A stretch of DNA of 64,000 nt from Clostridiales bacterium UBA2432 (GCA_002342805.1 DDQW01000096.1:1-64000); one strand, 5' to 3'. Shown: positions 7,700-16,984, counted from the first letter of the stretch. The notes: generated by a model not told the origin, from the letters alone. Program-made: numbers and translations.

Positions 7700-8971
7700 A
7701 TGAGTGACGTGTCAATGAATCTGAAGAAAAGAAATGCGGAGATGAAGAATATATTTTTGTTTTTATGGGGAAAAACAGTTTCCATGCTTGGAACATCTGT
7801 CTACGGCTTTGCGATTAGTCTATATGTGTTATCAATAACCGGATCAGCATTAAATTATGCCATTACTATTATGATCAATATTTTACCACTGATTATAATC
7901 AGCCCGATTGCAGGAGTATTTGCAGACCGACTTCCTAAAAAGCTCTTTATTATCGGCATGGATTTAGCAAATGGGCTATTGTTCTTATTCTTGTTTTATA
8001 TCAGTCGTTACGAATCCTTAAGCTTAGTGCAAATTTATGTTTCGAGTTTTTTTCTAAGTGTATTTACAAGTTTTTATGATATCAGTATGGAAGCGGCTAA
8101 ACCCAATATTACATACCCGGAGTCGAGAATAAAAGTGAATTCCTTAAGTAAGCTGATTGATTCCGCATCAGCGATTTTGGGTCCCATTCTTGGGGGAGTG
8201 ATGATTGCCTTAGTTGATATACGCTTATTTATTTTGATGAATGGTATTTCTTTTGTTATGTCCGCGCTATCGGAAGGGTTTATTAACTATGAATTTTATC
8301 TTGAAAATAATCGACGTGAAGATGATGACAAAAAAATGTTTGTACAACATGTGAAGGAAGGTATACACTATATATATGCCTCAAGCCTCTTAAAAGAAGC
8401 TTTTTTATTGTTTCTTATATTAAATTTTTTGCTGGGATTCTCCATGAATGTCCCGTTGCCATATATTGTTAATGAAATTTTGTTGTTACCATCAAAACTC
8501 TACGGTATAATTAATGCAATGATTTCTATCGGGCTTATAGTGGGAGCGCTTACAGTTGAAAAATTGATGCGTCGTATATCCTATATGACAATCTTAGCAT
8601 ATACAATGGTTGCTATTGCTGTATTAGTATCGCTCTTAGGCCTACCTGTAGTGTTACAGACGTATATGAATGAGCAAATGCATACCATATATTTTTCGAT
8701 TATTTGCTTGCTTATTGGTATGGGAATATCCTATGTAGATATCCCGATTATTACCATTATGCAAAATGAAATACCTTGGCATATACGAGGTGTTGTTTTT
8801 GGAGTTAGCATGAGTACTGTCAAGCTAGTCCTTCCGATGGCGCTGCTTTTGTCAGGAGCCTTAGTAAGCTATATTCCGATTACTGTTTTGCCAATCATCG
8901 GTGCAATTGTTACATTAGTCATATTTTTTGGATTTAGGAGGAGAAAAGAAGATGCAATATCAGTGGATTGA
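7700..8971 (+). CDS. MFS exporter, DHA3-like (macrolide-efflux type)
   Basis: About 423 residues with roughly 12 membrane segments. The N-terminus (FLFLWGKTVSMLGTSVYGFA), the early GSA motif and the loop motif GVFADRLPKK between segments 2 and 3 match the DHA3 drug-exporter group that includes Mef-type macrolide pumps. Substrate cannot be deduced. ATG 7700 is chosen over ATG 7694, because AAAGGAG at 7686-7692 is properly spaced only for 7700. The MerR-type promoter just upstream and the MerR-methyltransferase gene before it suggest drug-responsive expression. The next gene starts inside its 3' end. Confidence 0.8.
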   Translation: MSDVSMNLKKRNAEMKNIFLFLWGKTVSMLGTSVYGFAISLYVLSITGSALNYAITIMINILPLIIISPIAGVFADRLPKKLFIIGMDLANGLLFLFLFYISRYESLSLVQIYVSSFFLSVFTSFYDISMEAAKPNITYPESRIKVNSLSKLIDSASAILGPILGGVMIALVDIRLFILMNGISFVMSALSEGFINYEFYLENNRREDDDKKMFVQHVKEGIHYIYASSLLKEAFLLFLILNFLLGFSMNVPLPYIVNEILLLPSKLYGIINAMISIGLIVGALTVEKLMRRISYMTILAYTMVAIAVLVSLLGLPVVLQTYMNEQMHTIYFSIICLLIGMGISYVDIPIITIMQNEIPWHIRGVVFGVSMSTVKLVLPMALLLSGALVSYIPITVLPIIGAIVTLVIFFGFRRRKEDAISVD

Positions 8972-9326
8972 TCAATACCTTTTAGAAAAGAACGGCATAG
9001 TCAAAGATTACAAAGAAGAATGGAACTGGCATCGATATTTGCTGAATAAAAAGATGGTTGCAGCTATTTGTAAAGACAAAGAAAATAAAGACATTATTAC
9101 CATAAAATGCGAGCCCTTGTTTGGTGAACAACTGCGTTCCCAATACGAAGATATTGTCGAAGGATACTACATGAACAAAGTGCATTGGAATTCAGTCTAT
9201 TTGGATGGAAATGTTCCCAATGACCTTGTAAAAGCAATGATCGATCAATCCTATGATTTAATTTTTAGTGGCTTAAGTAAAAAGATGCAAAAAGAAATAT
9301 TGGATAGTGACAAAAGAGAGGACTAA
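8952..9326 (+). CDS. MmcQ/YjbR family protein
   Basis: 124-residue protein with the YjbR fold signature: a central KMVAAICKDKENKDIITIKCEP strand pair, then a GYYMNKVHWNSVYLDGNVP segment and a C-terminal helix. YjbR-like proteins have a CyaY-like fold and are annotated as DNA-binding on structural grounds only. ATG 8952 is selected because AGGAGG lies upstream at suitable spacing; a longer reading frame from 8928 lacks one. It overlaps the MFS gene by 20 bases and ends one base before the next start, so it is translated as part of this run. Confidence 0.75.
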   Translation: MQYQWIDQYLLEKNGIVKDYKEEWNWHRYLLNKKMVAAICKDKENKDIITIKCEPLFGEQLRSQYEDIVEGYYMNKVHWNSVYLDGNVPNDLVKAMIDQSYDLIFSGLSKKMQKEILDSDKRED

Positions 9327-9327
9327 G

Positions 9328-10893
9328 ATGAAATCTTTTGGAAAAGAAAGGCGACAGGATTCAAAGAATCGATATTTGCTATGGTGCTTGCTTTTAGTAA
9401 TTATGAGCCTAAATATTTCAGGATGTGATGAAAATAAGCAAATTGTTTCAACGGATGTCGATATTAATACGGTTATTCAAGATACGGCTTTTGAAGAACT
9501 GGACTTTCCTGTGGGCTATGATTTAAAAAAGTTTGATGGTATGACAATGAATTTTATTGTTGAAAATAATCTCTATGCAAATATTCTGTTACACGAATCT
9601 GATGAATTCTCAACTGTCACAGGTATAAATATTAACATTCTAAATGTAGACTATGACACCTTGTTCCAAAAATTGAATATTGATTTTATATCACGAAGTG
9701 GTAAATACCAGGTCGTTTATGTGGACCCCTATCAAACATTGAATAGATTTTCAGATTATCTTGAACCCCTTGATCAGTACAATTATTCAAATGAATATCC
9801 CAGTGTCGAAGGCTTTCCCGATGACTTTTTTGACTTTCAAGTTGAAGTGGTTTCACAATTTTCGGATGAGAAGAATACCTTTGCGATTCCATTCGATACA
9901 ACGACAATGATTTTGTTTTATCGAAAAGATGTTTTTGAAAATTATGGCCAACAATTTTTGGAAGAGATGGGATATGATTGGACACCGGGCAATCCGGAGT
10001 TTACATGGGAGCGATATATTGAAGTATCAAAATGGATTGATGAAAATGTAGCGGATGAAGTTGTCAAGCATGGAAGTGGTCATATGGCTCAAGAACATAA
10101 TTCGATTTTTTGTGATTTTTCCAATGTTCTATCAGCCTATGGTGGCAAGTATTTTGAAGACGATGGGATTACAACAACGGGATTAAATTCTTATCGAAAT
10201 ATAGCTGTCAAAGATCCAAAATTTATTGAAGCCCTAAGGGTATATAAAGACATTGTTAATGCATCGGCCCCAGAGAGTAAAAACTGGAATTGGACGGATT
10301 CGGCAGAAGCATTTCGTAATGGCGAGATTGCAATGATGCCTAACTGGGATGAAAACTCGAGTTATTTAGAAGACATTAACAATTCAAGCGTTGCAGGTAA
10401 TGTGGGATACTCTATTCTTCCGTGGGGTCCTAATGGAAGTGCTAATATATATGGGGGATCAGGTATTGGTATCAATAAATACATCTCTGAGGATGAAAAA
10501 GAAGCGGCATGGCTTTTTATCACATGGGCAACATCAAAACGCATGCAAGAAAAAGTTTTTACACATATAGAAGGTGGTAATTTACCAGTTCGACAATCCC
10601 ACTATTACGATTTGGGTTATGCAAAAGAAGAGGAAAATAACGCATTTGCTTTACTGCCCAAGAAAAGAAATATTAGCTCAAGGGATGAACAAGTATATGC
10701 GGTTTTAGAATCCTGGATGGATAAAAACATTTATCTAAGACCTAAACTACGTAATTTTTATGAAGTGGAAACAGTTTTAAACAGTGCATTGCATAGGATG
10801 ATTGAAGATGATATGGATCCTGAATACATTAGCTACCATATTTATAACCAACTCCAACTGATTAAATTGAAGGAAGGTGGTTATAATGAATAG
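9328..10893 (+). CDS. family 1 extracellular solute-binding lipoprotein, likely sensory
   Basis: 521-residue secreted lipoprotein. A basic N-terminus and hydrophobic stretch end in the lipobox NISG-Cys33. The mature part has the two-lobe family 1 (SBP_bac_1) layout, with a TGININILNVDYD-type first strand region, FAIPFDTTTMILFYRKDVF, and a late AAWLFITWATSKRMQEK helix typical of sugar-binding members. No cognate MalF/MalG-type permease genes follow. Instead the gene overlaps a YesM-type kinase gene by 8 bases. I infer that it presents an extracellular carbohydrate or polyol to that kinase, as the XylFII protein does for LytS in Clostridium beijerinckii, although that protein belongs to a different binding-protein family. 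ATG 9328 is chosen for its ribosome site. Confidence 0.8.
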   Translation: MKSFGKERRQDSKNRYLLWCLLLVIMSLNISGCDENKQIVSTDVDINTVIQDTAFEELDFPVGYDLKKFDGMTMNFIVENNLYANILLHESDEFSTVTGININILNVDYDTLFQKLNIDFISRSGKYQVVYVDPYQTLNRFSDYLEPLDQYNYSNEYPSVEGFPDDFFDFQVEVVSQFSDEKNTFAIPFDTTTMILFYRKDVFENYGQQFLEEMGYDWTPGNPEFTWERYIEVSKWIDENVADEVVKHGSGHMAQEHNSIFCDFSNVLSAYGGKYFEDDGITTTGLNSYRNIAVKDPKFIEALRVYKDIVNASAPESKNWNWTDSAEAFRNGEIAMMPNWDENSSYLEDINNSSVAGNVGYSILPWGPNGSANIYGGSGIGINKYISEDEKEAAWLFITWATSKRMQEKVFTHIEGGNLPVRQSHYYDLGYAKEEENNAFALLPKKRNISSRDEQVYAVLESWMDKNIYLRPKLRNFYEVETVLNSALHRMIEDDMDPEYISYHIYNQLQLIKLKEGGYNE

Positions 10894-12622
10894 CCAAAGA
10901 GGTAGCTTTACCTTAAGAATGAAGCTTGGCTTAATGGCAATCTTTCTAGTACTAATTCCCTTTCTAGTGATTTCGATCACCTATTCAAAGACAGTGAGAG
11001 AAGTGATTAGAAACACATATACAAACACAGCCATACAATCGGTGAATGAAACAAGTGAAAATCTAAGCTTTGTACTAAATGATGTTGAAGAATTTTCTTC
11101 GGTCATTATCAGTAATAATGAATTACTGACCATGCTTAGAAACAAAGAGCAATATAGTCGGGATGATTTTTTGAATGTCATGAGAACCTTTCTTACATCA
11201 AGGGATGATATCGAGGCTATTGATATGGTGATTGGCAATCAAGTGTATTCAATTGGAGCTAAGAAAAAAGCAGTTATAACAACAGAGGGTCATATAGCTG
11301 AAAAGGGCAATGGAAAGCCGAATTGGATTCAAACAAGAAATTATACGATTGAAATTTTATCTGGCGAGTTTCACAAATATTATTTTTCCTTATCGAGACG
11401 AATTATTGATTATAATACATTAGAAGATTATGGATATATGACCATCTATCTTGAAGAAAGCAATATTGAAGAAATATACGCGAATTTACAGGAAGATAAT
11501 GTTGGTGAGACTTTTGTCATTGCTAGAGACGGAACAATGATTAGCCATAGTGATAAGAAAAAAATAGGAAGTACAATTCGCCATAACCCTTATGCGGATG
11601 AAATAATCGATAGTTCTTTGACTAGTGGCTATCTTCAATATAAACGTGGTGTTGATATTATGGCCATTTACTCGACCCTAAAAACCAATGATTGGAAAGT
11701 CGTTCATATTATTCCGACGAATTATTTGTATCAAGAATTAAATCAACTTCAAAAGAATCTACTTTTAGGTGGACTTGTTTATGCCATTGCTATTATCATG
11801 TTTATTATGTTTTTCTCTTTTCGTTATACAGAGCCCATGATGAAAATGATGCGAACCATGAAGCTCGTTGAGCGTGGGGACTTTAGCGTTCGAACAGAAA
11901 TCATGAGTCGTGATGAAGTTGGACAACTTGGTGAAAGTCTGAATAATATGATTGAAGAAATGGAATTTCTCATTGACAGACTGATTAAAGAAGAACAATA
12001 TAAAAGAGAAGTTGAGCTTGAAGCGCTTCATGCCCAGATTAATCCTCATTTTTTGTATAATACCTTAAATACAATAAAATGGATGGCGAAGATACAAGGT
12101 AACGTTAGCGTGAGTAAGGCGATTACAGCCTTGGTAAAATTACTAAGAACAAGTACAAACTTAGGTAGGGACATGATTACCTTAGGCGAAGAAATCGAAT
12201 ATGTTAAGAACTATATGTTGATTCAACGGTTGAGATTTAATGACAGTGTCAAGATTAATTATCAACTTCAAGAGGGGATTGATAATTATTTGATTCCAAA
12301 GCTTATATTACAACCGATTGTAGAAAATGCCATTATTTATGGTGCGGTAGAAAATGAGCAGGACATAACCATAACCATAAAAGCGGAAACTATTGAATCA
12401 GACTTAATAATAAGTATAGAAGATGATGGTCCGGGAATAGAAGACGATGTCCTCAAGCAGATCTTTAAAACGAATAATGACCGACATCGATTTAGCAAAG
12501 TGGGATTAAATAATGTGAATCAACGGATTAAATTATATTGTGGAAGTGACTATCACCTTGAAATAAAAACCTTGATAGGACAAGGGACAACAGTAATCGT
12601 TCGAATTCCAATGTTAAGTTAG
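10886..12622 (+). CDS. YesM-type membrane sensor histidine kinase
   Basis: About 578 residues. One membrane helix near 12-32, a large extracellular Cache-like sensor domain (about 35-290), a second membrane helix (about 293-315), a HAMP linker (about 318-370), then the His_kinase domain with LHAQINPHFLYNTL, where His388 is the phosphorylation site, and a HATPase domain with IVENAIIYG and EDDGPGI motifs. This order defines the LytS/YesM class. ATG 10886 has AAGGAAGG upstream and overlaps the preceding lipoprotein gene by 8 bases. The response-regulator gene follows after 9 bases. The coupling suggests a lipoprotein-kinase-regulator signalling unit. Confidence 0.9.
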   Translation: MNSQRGSFTLRMKLGLMAIFLVLIPFLVISITYSKTVREVIRNTYTNTAIQSVNETSENLSFVLNDVEEFSSVIISNNELLTMLRNKEQYSRDDFLNVMRTFLTSRDDIEAIDMVIGNQVYSIGAKKKAVITTEGHIAEKGNGKPNWIQTRNYTIEILSGEFHKYYFSLSRRIIDYNTLEDYGYMTIYLEESNIEEIYANLQEDNVGETFVIARDGTMISHSDKKKIGSTIRHNPYADEIIDSSLTSGYLQYKRGVDIMAIYSTLKTNDWKVVHIIPTNYLYQELNQLQKNLLLGGLVYAIAIIMFIMFFSFRYTEPMMKMMRTMKLVERGDFSVRTEIMSRDEVGQLGESLNNMIEEMEFLIDRLIKEEQYKREVELEALHAQINPHFLYNTLNTIKWMAKIQGNVSVSKAITALVKLLRTSTNLGRDMITLGEEIEYVKNYMLIQRLRFNDSVKINYQLQEGIDNYLIPKLILQPIVENAIIYGAVENEQDITITIKAETIESDLIISIEDDGPGIEDDVLKQIFKTNNDRHRFSKVGLNNVNQRIKLYCGSDYHLEIKTLIGQGTTVIVRIPMLS

Positions 12623-12631
12623 GAGTATGTT

Positions 12632-14203
12632 ATGTATAAAGTTTTAATAGTGGATGATGAAGCACTTGTCAGAGCCGGATTAAAAACGACGATTGATTGG
12701 GAAAATTTAGGCTTTGTGGTTATAGCTGATGCGGCTAATGGTGAGCTTGGGTTTGAAGAATATCTTAAAAGCGAGCCGGATGTTGTATTTACAGATATAA
12801 GAATGCCAAAAAAGGATGGAATCTGGCTTGTTCAAAAAATTAAAGAGCATAATGCAGAAGTGAAGATTTTAGTTTTGACATGCTATGATGAATTTTCATA
12901 TGCACGCGAAGCTTTAAAAGCCGGAGCGGACGACTATATATTGAAGTCGGAGGTTGAAGACGAAGAGCTCGTAGAGATTATGAAAAAAATAAAAATTTCA
13001 TTAGATTATTCAACAAGAACCGGAACCGAAGGATACGAAATGAATGTGAATCATACGAGTATTAGGACCCATTTGTTTGATTATTATATTCAGTGTGGTT
13101 TTTGTGAAAACAGTGAAACGTCTGAGATGCGTCAGAAGATTGGATATACATTGGACAATAAGAAAGCAGCTTTTGTATATATAAATATTCCGAGTACCTT
13201 TGTCCATCTTACTCAAGTGCTTCTTAACTTGTTTTTTCAGTATCTTGATGAAAAAAAGATTGACTATCTATTTGGTGAGACAGAATTGGGCTATCGTGTG
13301 TTGCTTTCATCAGATGCATTAGAAGAAGATGATATTAAAAAAGCGTTGCTTAATCTAAATAAAAGTAGTATTCAATATTTTGATAAAGCCTTGCAATTTG
13401 TATATACACCTGTTTATGGTGAAATGGAAGGGCTGAAAAAATATTATGAATCTTTCAGTCAGTCAACATCCATTTTCTTCTATGTATTGTTGACACATTT
13501 TTATATCGTACGTTCAGATGAGGTTCAGATAAAAGAAATTGAGATTACAGACGTCGTGAAAAAATATCGGAAAGAATTTGTTGCCGTTGTTAATGATGGC
13601 GATATAGAGGAAGCAAAACTTTTTTTATCTGAAATTAAAGAAGAAGCCAAAGAACAAAAATATAAGCCCAAAAGTATACGAATCGTGTTTTCAAATCTAA
13701 TCAATGAGTTGTTCGAACATTTTAAGGGAGCTCTTGTCGAGGATAGTCAATTGAAACGTCACGAGACCTATCATGAAGAAATGATGCAAAGCAAGACATT
13801 AGATGAGTTGATTCAACGCTATACAAAATTTTTGATTGTGCTAATGAATGTTGTCAATAAAAGCAATATTGGGCATTCAAAGCTTTTAATTCAAAGAGTT
13901 TTGGATTATATTGAAGAACATTATGTCGAAGGAGTATCTTTGGAAAATGTAGCATCGTATATGAATTTATCGAAGCATTATCTCTCGACCCTATTTAAGA
14001 AAGAAACGGGAGAAAATATGACGACCTATATTAACCGTAAAAAAATCGAACGGGCAAAGGTGCTTCTAATGAACCCGGAATATAGAATTCAAGATGTTGT
14101 GGAAAAGGTCGGATTTTCCAATCAGCAGTATTTCAGTAAGATGTTTAAACGAATCACAGGAATGACAGTAATGGAATATAAGGAAAAACGACGGGATAAA
14201 TAA
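12632..14203 (+). CDS. YesN-type response regulator with AraC DNA-binding domain
   Basis: 523 residues. The N-terminal receiver domain (1-120) has acidic pair Asp8-Asp9, phospho-acceptor Asp55 in FTDIRMPKKDG, a conserved Thr in LTCYDEF and Lys in YILKS. A central ~290-residue region is variable, as in YesN proteins. The C-terminal ~100 residues hold two AraC-type helix-turn-helices, with LENVASYMNLSKHYLSTLFKK and QDVVEKVGFSNQQYFSKMFKR. It is expected to activate the transporter operon that starts 260 bases downstream, probably at the inverted repeat 14351-14396. A terminator follows the stop codon. Confidence 0.9.
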   Translation: MYKVLIVDDEALVRAGLKTTIDWENLGFVVIADAANGELGFEEYLKSEPDVVFTDIRMPKKDGIWLVQKIKEHNAEVKILVLTCYDEFSYAREALKAGADDYILKSEVEDEELVEIMKKIKISLDYSTRTGTEGYEMNVNHTSIRTHLFDYYIQCGFCENSETSEMRQKIGYTLDNKKAAFVYINIPSTFVHLTQVLLNLFFQYLDEKKIDYLFGETELGYRVLLSSDALEEDDIKKALLNLNKSSIQYFDKALQFVYTPVYGEMEGLKKYYESFSQSTSIFFYVLLTHFYIVRSDEVQIKEIEITDVVKKYRKEFVAVVNDGDIEEAKLFLSEIKEEAKEQKYKPKSIRIVFSNLINELFEHFKGALVEDSQLKRHETYHEEMMQSKTLDELIQRYTKFLIVLMNVVNKSNIGHSKLLIQRVLDYIEEHYVEGVSLENVASYMNLSKHYLSTLFKKETGENMTTYINRKKIERAKVLLMNPEYRIQDVVEKVGFSNQQYFSKMFKRITGMTVMEYKEKRRDK

Positions 14204-14215
14204 TTGTTTCGACGG

Positions 14216-14261
14216 AGCTATTGTGCGAGCATATAAATTGCTTGAACAATAGCTTTTTTTT
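14216..14261 (+). terminator. intrinsic terminator of the sensor operon
   Basis: Perfect 9-base stem AGCTATTGT (14216-14224) / ACAATAGCT (14246-14254), followed by a run of T to 14261. It separates the regulator genes from the transporter operon. Confidence 0.85.
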
Positions 14262-14350
14262 ATTGTCGTTTTTTGGTGGAAATATTAATAATGAACAAAA
14301 AAAGATTAAAAAAAGACAAAGAAATAAAAAAATAACGGTTAATGGTGATT

Positions 14351-14396
14351 ATGTAAGCAATAATTTATAAAAAATGAATAAAGATGTTTCTTACAT
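14351..14396. promoter_or_regulatory. inverted repeat at the transporter promoter, candidate operator
   Basis: Perfect 7-base inverted repeat ATGTAAG (14351-14357) / CTTACAT (14390-14396). The right half overlaps the -35 hexamer of the promoter at 14391, and the left half lies about 35 bases further upstream. This suits an AraC-type activator such as the adjacent YesN protein. The rest of the gap (14262-14350) is A/T rich with nothing else recognised. Confidence 0.45.
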
Positions 14397-14419
14397 TCAA
14401 GTGATAATAGATATAAAAT
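14391..14419 (+). promoter_or_regulatory. promoter of the polyol transporter operon
   Basis: TTACAT (14391-14396), a 17-base spacer, and TAAAAT (14414-14419). The -35 element is imperfect, as expected for an activator-dependent promoter. Confidence 0.6.
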
Positions 14420-14465
14420 GTACATGAAAGATAAATAATTTATGCAATAGTCATGAAAGAGGTTA

Positions 14466-15968
14466 ATGATGGAAAGAAAAATTAAACTTAAAGTTGAAAA
14501 TGTAGAAAAATCCTTTCCAGGTGTAAAAGCATTAGCAAATATAAACTTTGAAGTTGAAAAAGGTACGGTTCATGTTCTTTGCGGAGAAAATGGTGCAGGA
14601 AAATCAACGCTAATGAAAATCATTAATGGGATTTATCAAAAGGATAAAGGAAAAATACTTATTGATGGCAAAGAACGAGAGATCAAAGATCCGATGGAAG
14701 CTCGAAATTTAGGAATATCCATGATTTTTCAAGAGTTGAACTATATTCCGGAAATGACGGTAGAAGAAAGTCTATTTGTCGGAAGTTGGCCCAAGACATC
14801 CATTCGGGTTGACTGGAAGTTGATTCGAAAAAGAGCCATCGAACTTTTAGAAAGTGAAGGATTGCGTTATAATCCGGCAATGCAATTAAAGGATTTAACG
14901 GTGTCAGATATTCAAATATTAGAAATCGTGAAGGCAATATCCTATGAATCGGACATTATCATTATGGATGAACCGACATCGGCCATTACACAAAAAGAAG
15001 TTGAGTTCCTCTTTAGGAAAATTAATGAGTTGAGAAATCGAGGAACATGCATCATTTATATCTCCCATAAAATGGATGAGATCTTTCGTATCGCAGATCA
15101 AATAACCGTCTTACGGGATGGTGAAGTTGTGGATTCGCGTCCGGTTTCTGAATATACGATGGATTTAGTTATCGCCCAGATGGTTGGACGAAAGATGGAA
15201 AAGACATATCCAAAGGAAATGTTACCTTGTGGTGAGATGCTTTTAGAAGTCAATGGACTCACATCGGGAAGAACATTCGAAAATATTAGCTTTAATTTAA
15301 GAAAAAATGAAATTGTTGGTTTTGCAGGACTAATGGGTGCGGGAAGAACCGAAGTGATGCGAGCTGTTTTTGGGCTTGATGATTATGAAAAAGGGGATAT
15401 CCGAATACGAGAAGAAATAGTTTCGATAAAAAACACACGTCAATCGATTGCACATAATATGGTTATGCTATCTGAAGATCGACGGCGGTTTGGAATTATT
15501 CCGGTACGAAGTGTGAGGGAAAACGTATCTTTGTCAAGTTTAAAATCATTTATTTTTCATGGACACTTACATAGTGGGAAAGAAAATGAAGTTGTTGACT
15601 ACTATTGTAAAAAAATGAATGTAAAAACCCCAACATATGAGACAAGTATTGAATCCTTAAGCGGTGGCAATCAACAAAAAGTAATTTTAGCAAAATGGAT
15701 GGTAACAAATCCGGATATTTTAATTATGGATGAGCCGACACGAGGCATTGATGTAGGGGCAAAATTTGAAATCTACAAATTAATGACGGAACTGGCCAAA
15801 GAAGGAAAAGGACTCATCATGGTTTCGTCTGAATTGCCGGAACTTATAGGCATGTGTGATCGAATCTATGTAATGGCCCAAGGACGTATAACCGGAGAGT
15901 TAACACGAGATGAGTTTACTCAAGAAAACATCATGAAACTAGCAACAATTGGTGTATCGCATCAATAA
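14466..15968 (+). CDS. sugar/polyol ABC transporter, double ATPase subunit
   Basis: 500-residue protein with two fused ABC domains, the RbsA/MglA/XylG class. The first half has intact Walker A GENGAGKST (near 40) and MDEPTSAI. The second has the degenerate P-loop GLMGAGRTEV normal for this class, LSGGNQQKVILAKW and MDEPTRGIDVGAKFEI. Two ATG codons (14466, 14469) follow an AAAGAGG site. The permease and binding-protein genes follow, completing an importer. Substrate is inferred from the downstream dehydrogenase and xylulokinase to be a pentitol or pentose. Confidence 0.88.
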   Translation: MMERKIKLKVENVEKSFPGVKALANINFEVEKGTVHVLCGENGAGKSTLMKIINGIYQKDKGKILIDGKEREIKDPMEARNLGISMIFQELNYIPEMTVEESLFVGSWPKTSIRVDWKLIRKRAIELLESEGLRYNPAMQLKDLTVSDIQILEIVKAISYESDIIIMDEPTSAITQKEVEFLFRKINELRNRGTCIIYISHKMDEIFRIADQITVLRDGEVVDSRPVSEYTMDLVIAQMVGRKMEKTYPKEMLPCGEMLLEVNGLTSGRTFENISFNLRKNEIVGFAGLMGAGRTEVMRAVFGLDDYEKGDIRIREEIVSIKNTRQSIAHNMVMLSEDRRRFGIIPVRSVRENVSLSSLKSFIFHGHLHSGKENEVVDYYCKKMNVKTPTYETSIESLSGGNQQKVILAKWMVTNPDILIMDEPTRGIDVGAKFEIYKLMTELAKEGKGLIMVSSELPELIGMCDRIYVMAQGRITGELTRDEFTQENIMKLATIGVSHQ

Positions 15969-15987
15969 AATGAATAAGGAGAAGGAA

Positions 15988-16932
15988 ATGGAAAATAAAA
16001 TAAACTGGGGTAATGTTAAGAAAAAATATAGCATCTATATTGTATTAATCGTTCTTTTTGCTTTGTGTTGGATGGCAAATGAAAATTTTGCAACGGTAAC
16101 CAACTTGACCAATATTTCAAGACAAATTGCAGTTGGAACGATATTAGCATTTGGAGAAACGATTCTTATTATATCCGGCATGCTTGATTTGTCGTCGGCA
16201 TCAGTTTTAGCGCTGGCAGGAGTACTGTCTGTGGATGCATATTTAGCAACAGGTTCCTTGCTAATTGCATTTATCGTCGGAATATCAGCCGGAGTTGTAT
16301 GTAACATAATCAATGGAATTATGATTACGAAGTTTAAAGCGCCTCCATTTATCGCGACATTGGCTATGATGACAATGGCAAGAGGGGCTGCCCTGTTATA
16401 CACAAACGGGCAAAACATTTATCAAATCGGAGATTATGTTTCTTTTGGACAAGGGTATACATTTGGCATTCCAACGCCCATTATATTTTTGGTTATCGTT
16501 TTGATTGTTACATGGTATCTTTTAAAACATACTGTTTTTGGGCGTTCAATATATGCCATTGGTGGAAACGAAGAGGCAGCGACAGCGTCCGGTATCAACG
16601 TGAATTGGATTAAGATGAAAGCCTTTATAATCAATGGAGTTTTTGTTGGAGTCGCAGGTATTTTATTTATGTCGCGAAATAACGGAGGAATGCCAAATGG
16701 TGCGATTGGATATGAATTTAAAGCTCTAACAGCGGCTGTTATTGGTGGGACGAGTTTTACAGGTGGTATAGGTACAGCAGCAGGAACTGTTGCTGGTGCA
16801 TTTATTGTTGGATTTTTAGATAATATCATGGTTCTTATGGGGGTCAATTCCTATTTACAGCAAATTATACGGGGAGCCATTATAGCTTTTGCGGTGATCT
16901 ATGATATTCAATCAAAAGGTAAGAAGAAGTAA
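15988..16932 (+). CDS. sugar/polyol ABC transporter permease (RbsC-like)
   Basis: 314-residue membrane protein of the BPD_transp_2 family (RbsC, XylH). About 8-10 hydrophobic segments; family motifs include ETILIISGMLDLSSASVLALAG near the N-terminus, the GGNEEAATASGINV loop that contacts the ATPase, and GYEFKALTAAVIGGTSFTGG. ATG 15988 is chosen because AAGGAG lies 6 bases before it, whereas ATG 15970 lacks a site. The gene starts about 20 bases after the ATPase gene stop. Confidence 0.88.
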   Translation: MENKINWGNVKKKYSIYIVLIVLFALCWMANENFATVTNLTNISRQIAVGTILAFGETILIISGMLDLSSASVLALAGVLSVDAYLATGSLLIAFIVGISAGVVCNIINGIMITKFKAPPFIATLAMMTMARGAALLYTNGQNIYQIGDYVSFGQGYTFGIPTPIIFLVIVLIVTWYLLKHTVFGRSIYAIGGNEEAATASGINVNWIKMKAFIINGVFVGVAGILFMSRNNGGMPNGAIGYEFKALTAAVIGGTSFTGGIGTAAGTVAGAFIVGFLDNIMVLMGVNSYLQQIIRGAIIAFAVIYDIQSKGKKK

Positions 16933-16956
16933 GCAAAATTAAAGGTAAGGTATTTG

Positions 16957-16984
16957 GTTATTCCTTGGTTTTAACCAAGATAAC
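16957..16984 (+). other. intercistronic stem-loop between permease and binding-protein genes
   Basis: CTTGGTT (16964-16970) / AACCAAG (16973-16979) forms a tight hairpin that extends with GTTAT/ATAAC. No T-run follows, so it is unlikely to terminate. Such hairpins often block 3' decay and let the binding protein accumulate above its permease; that role here is inferred. Confidence 0.5.
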
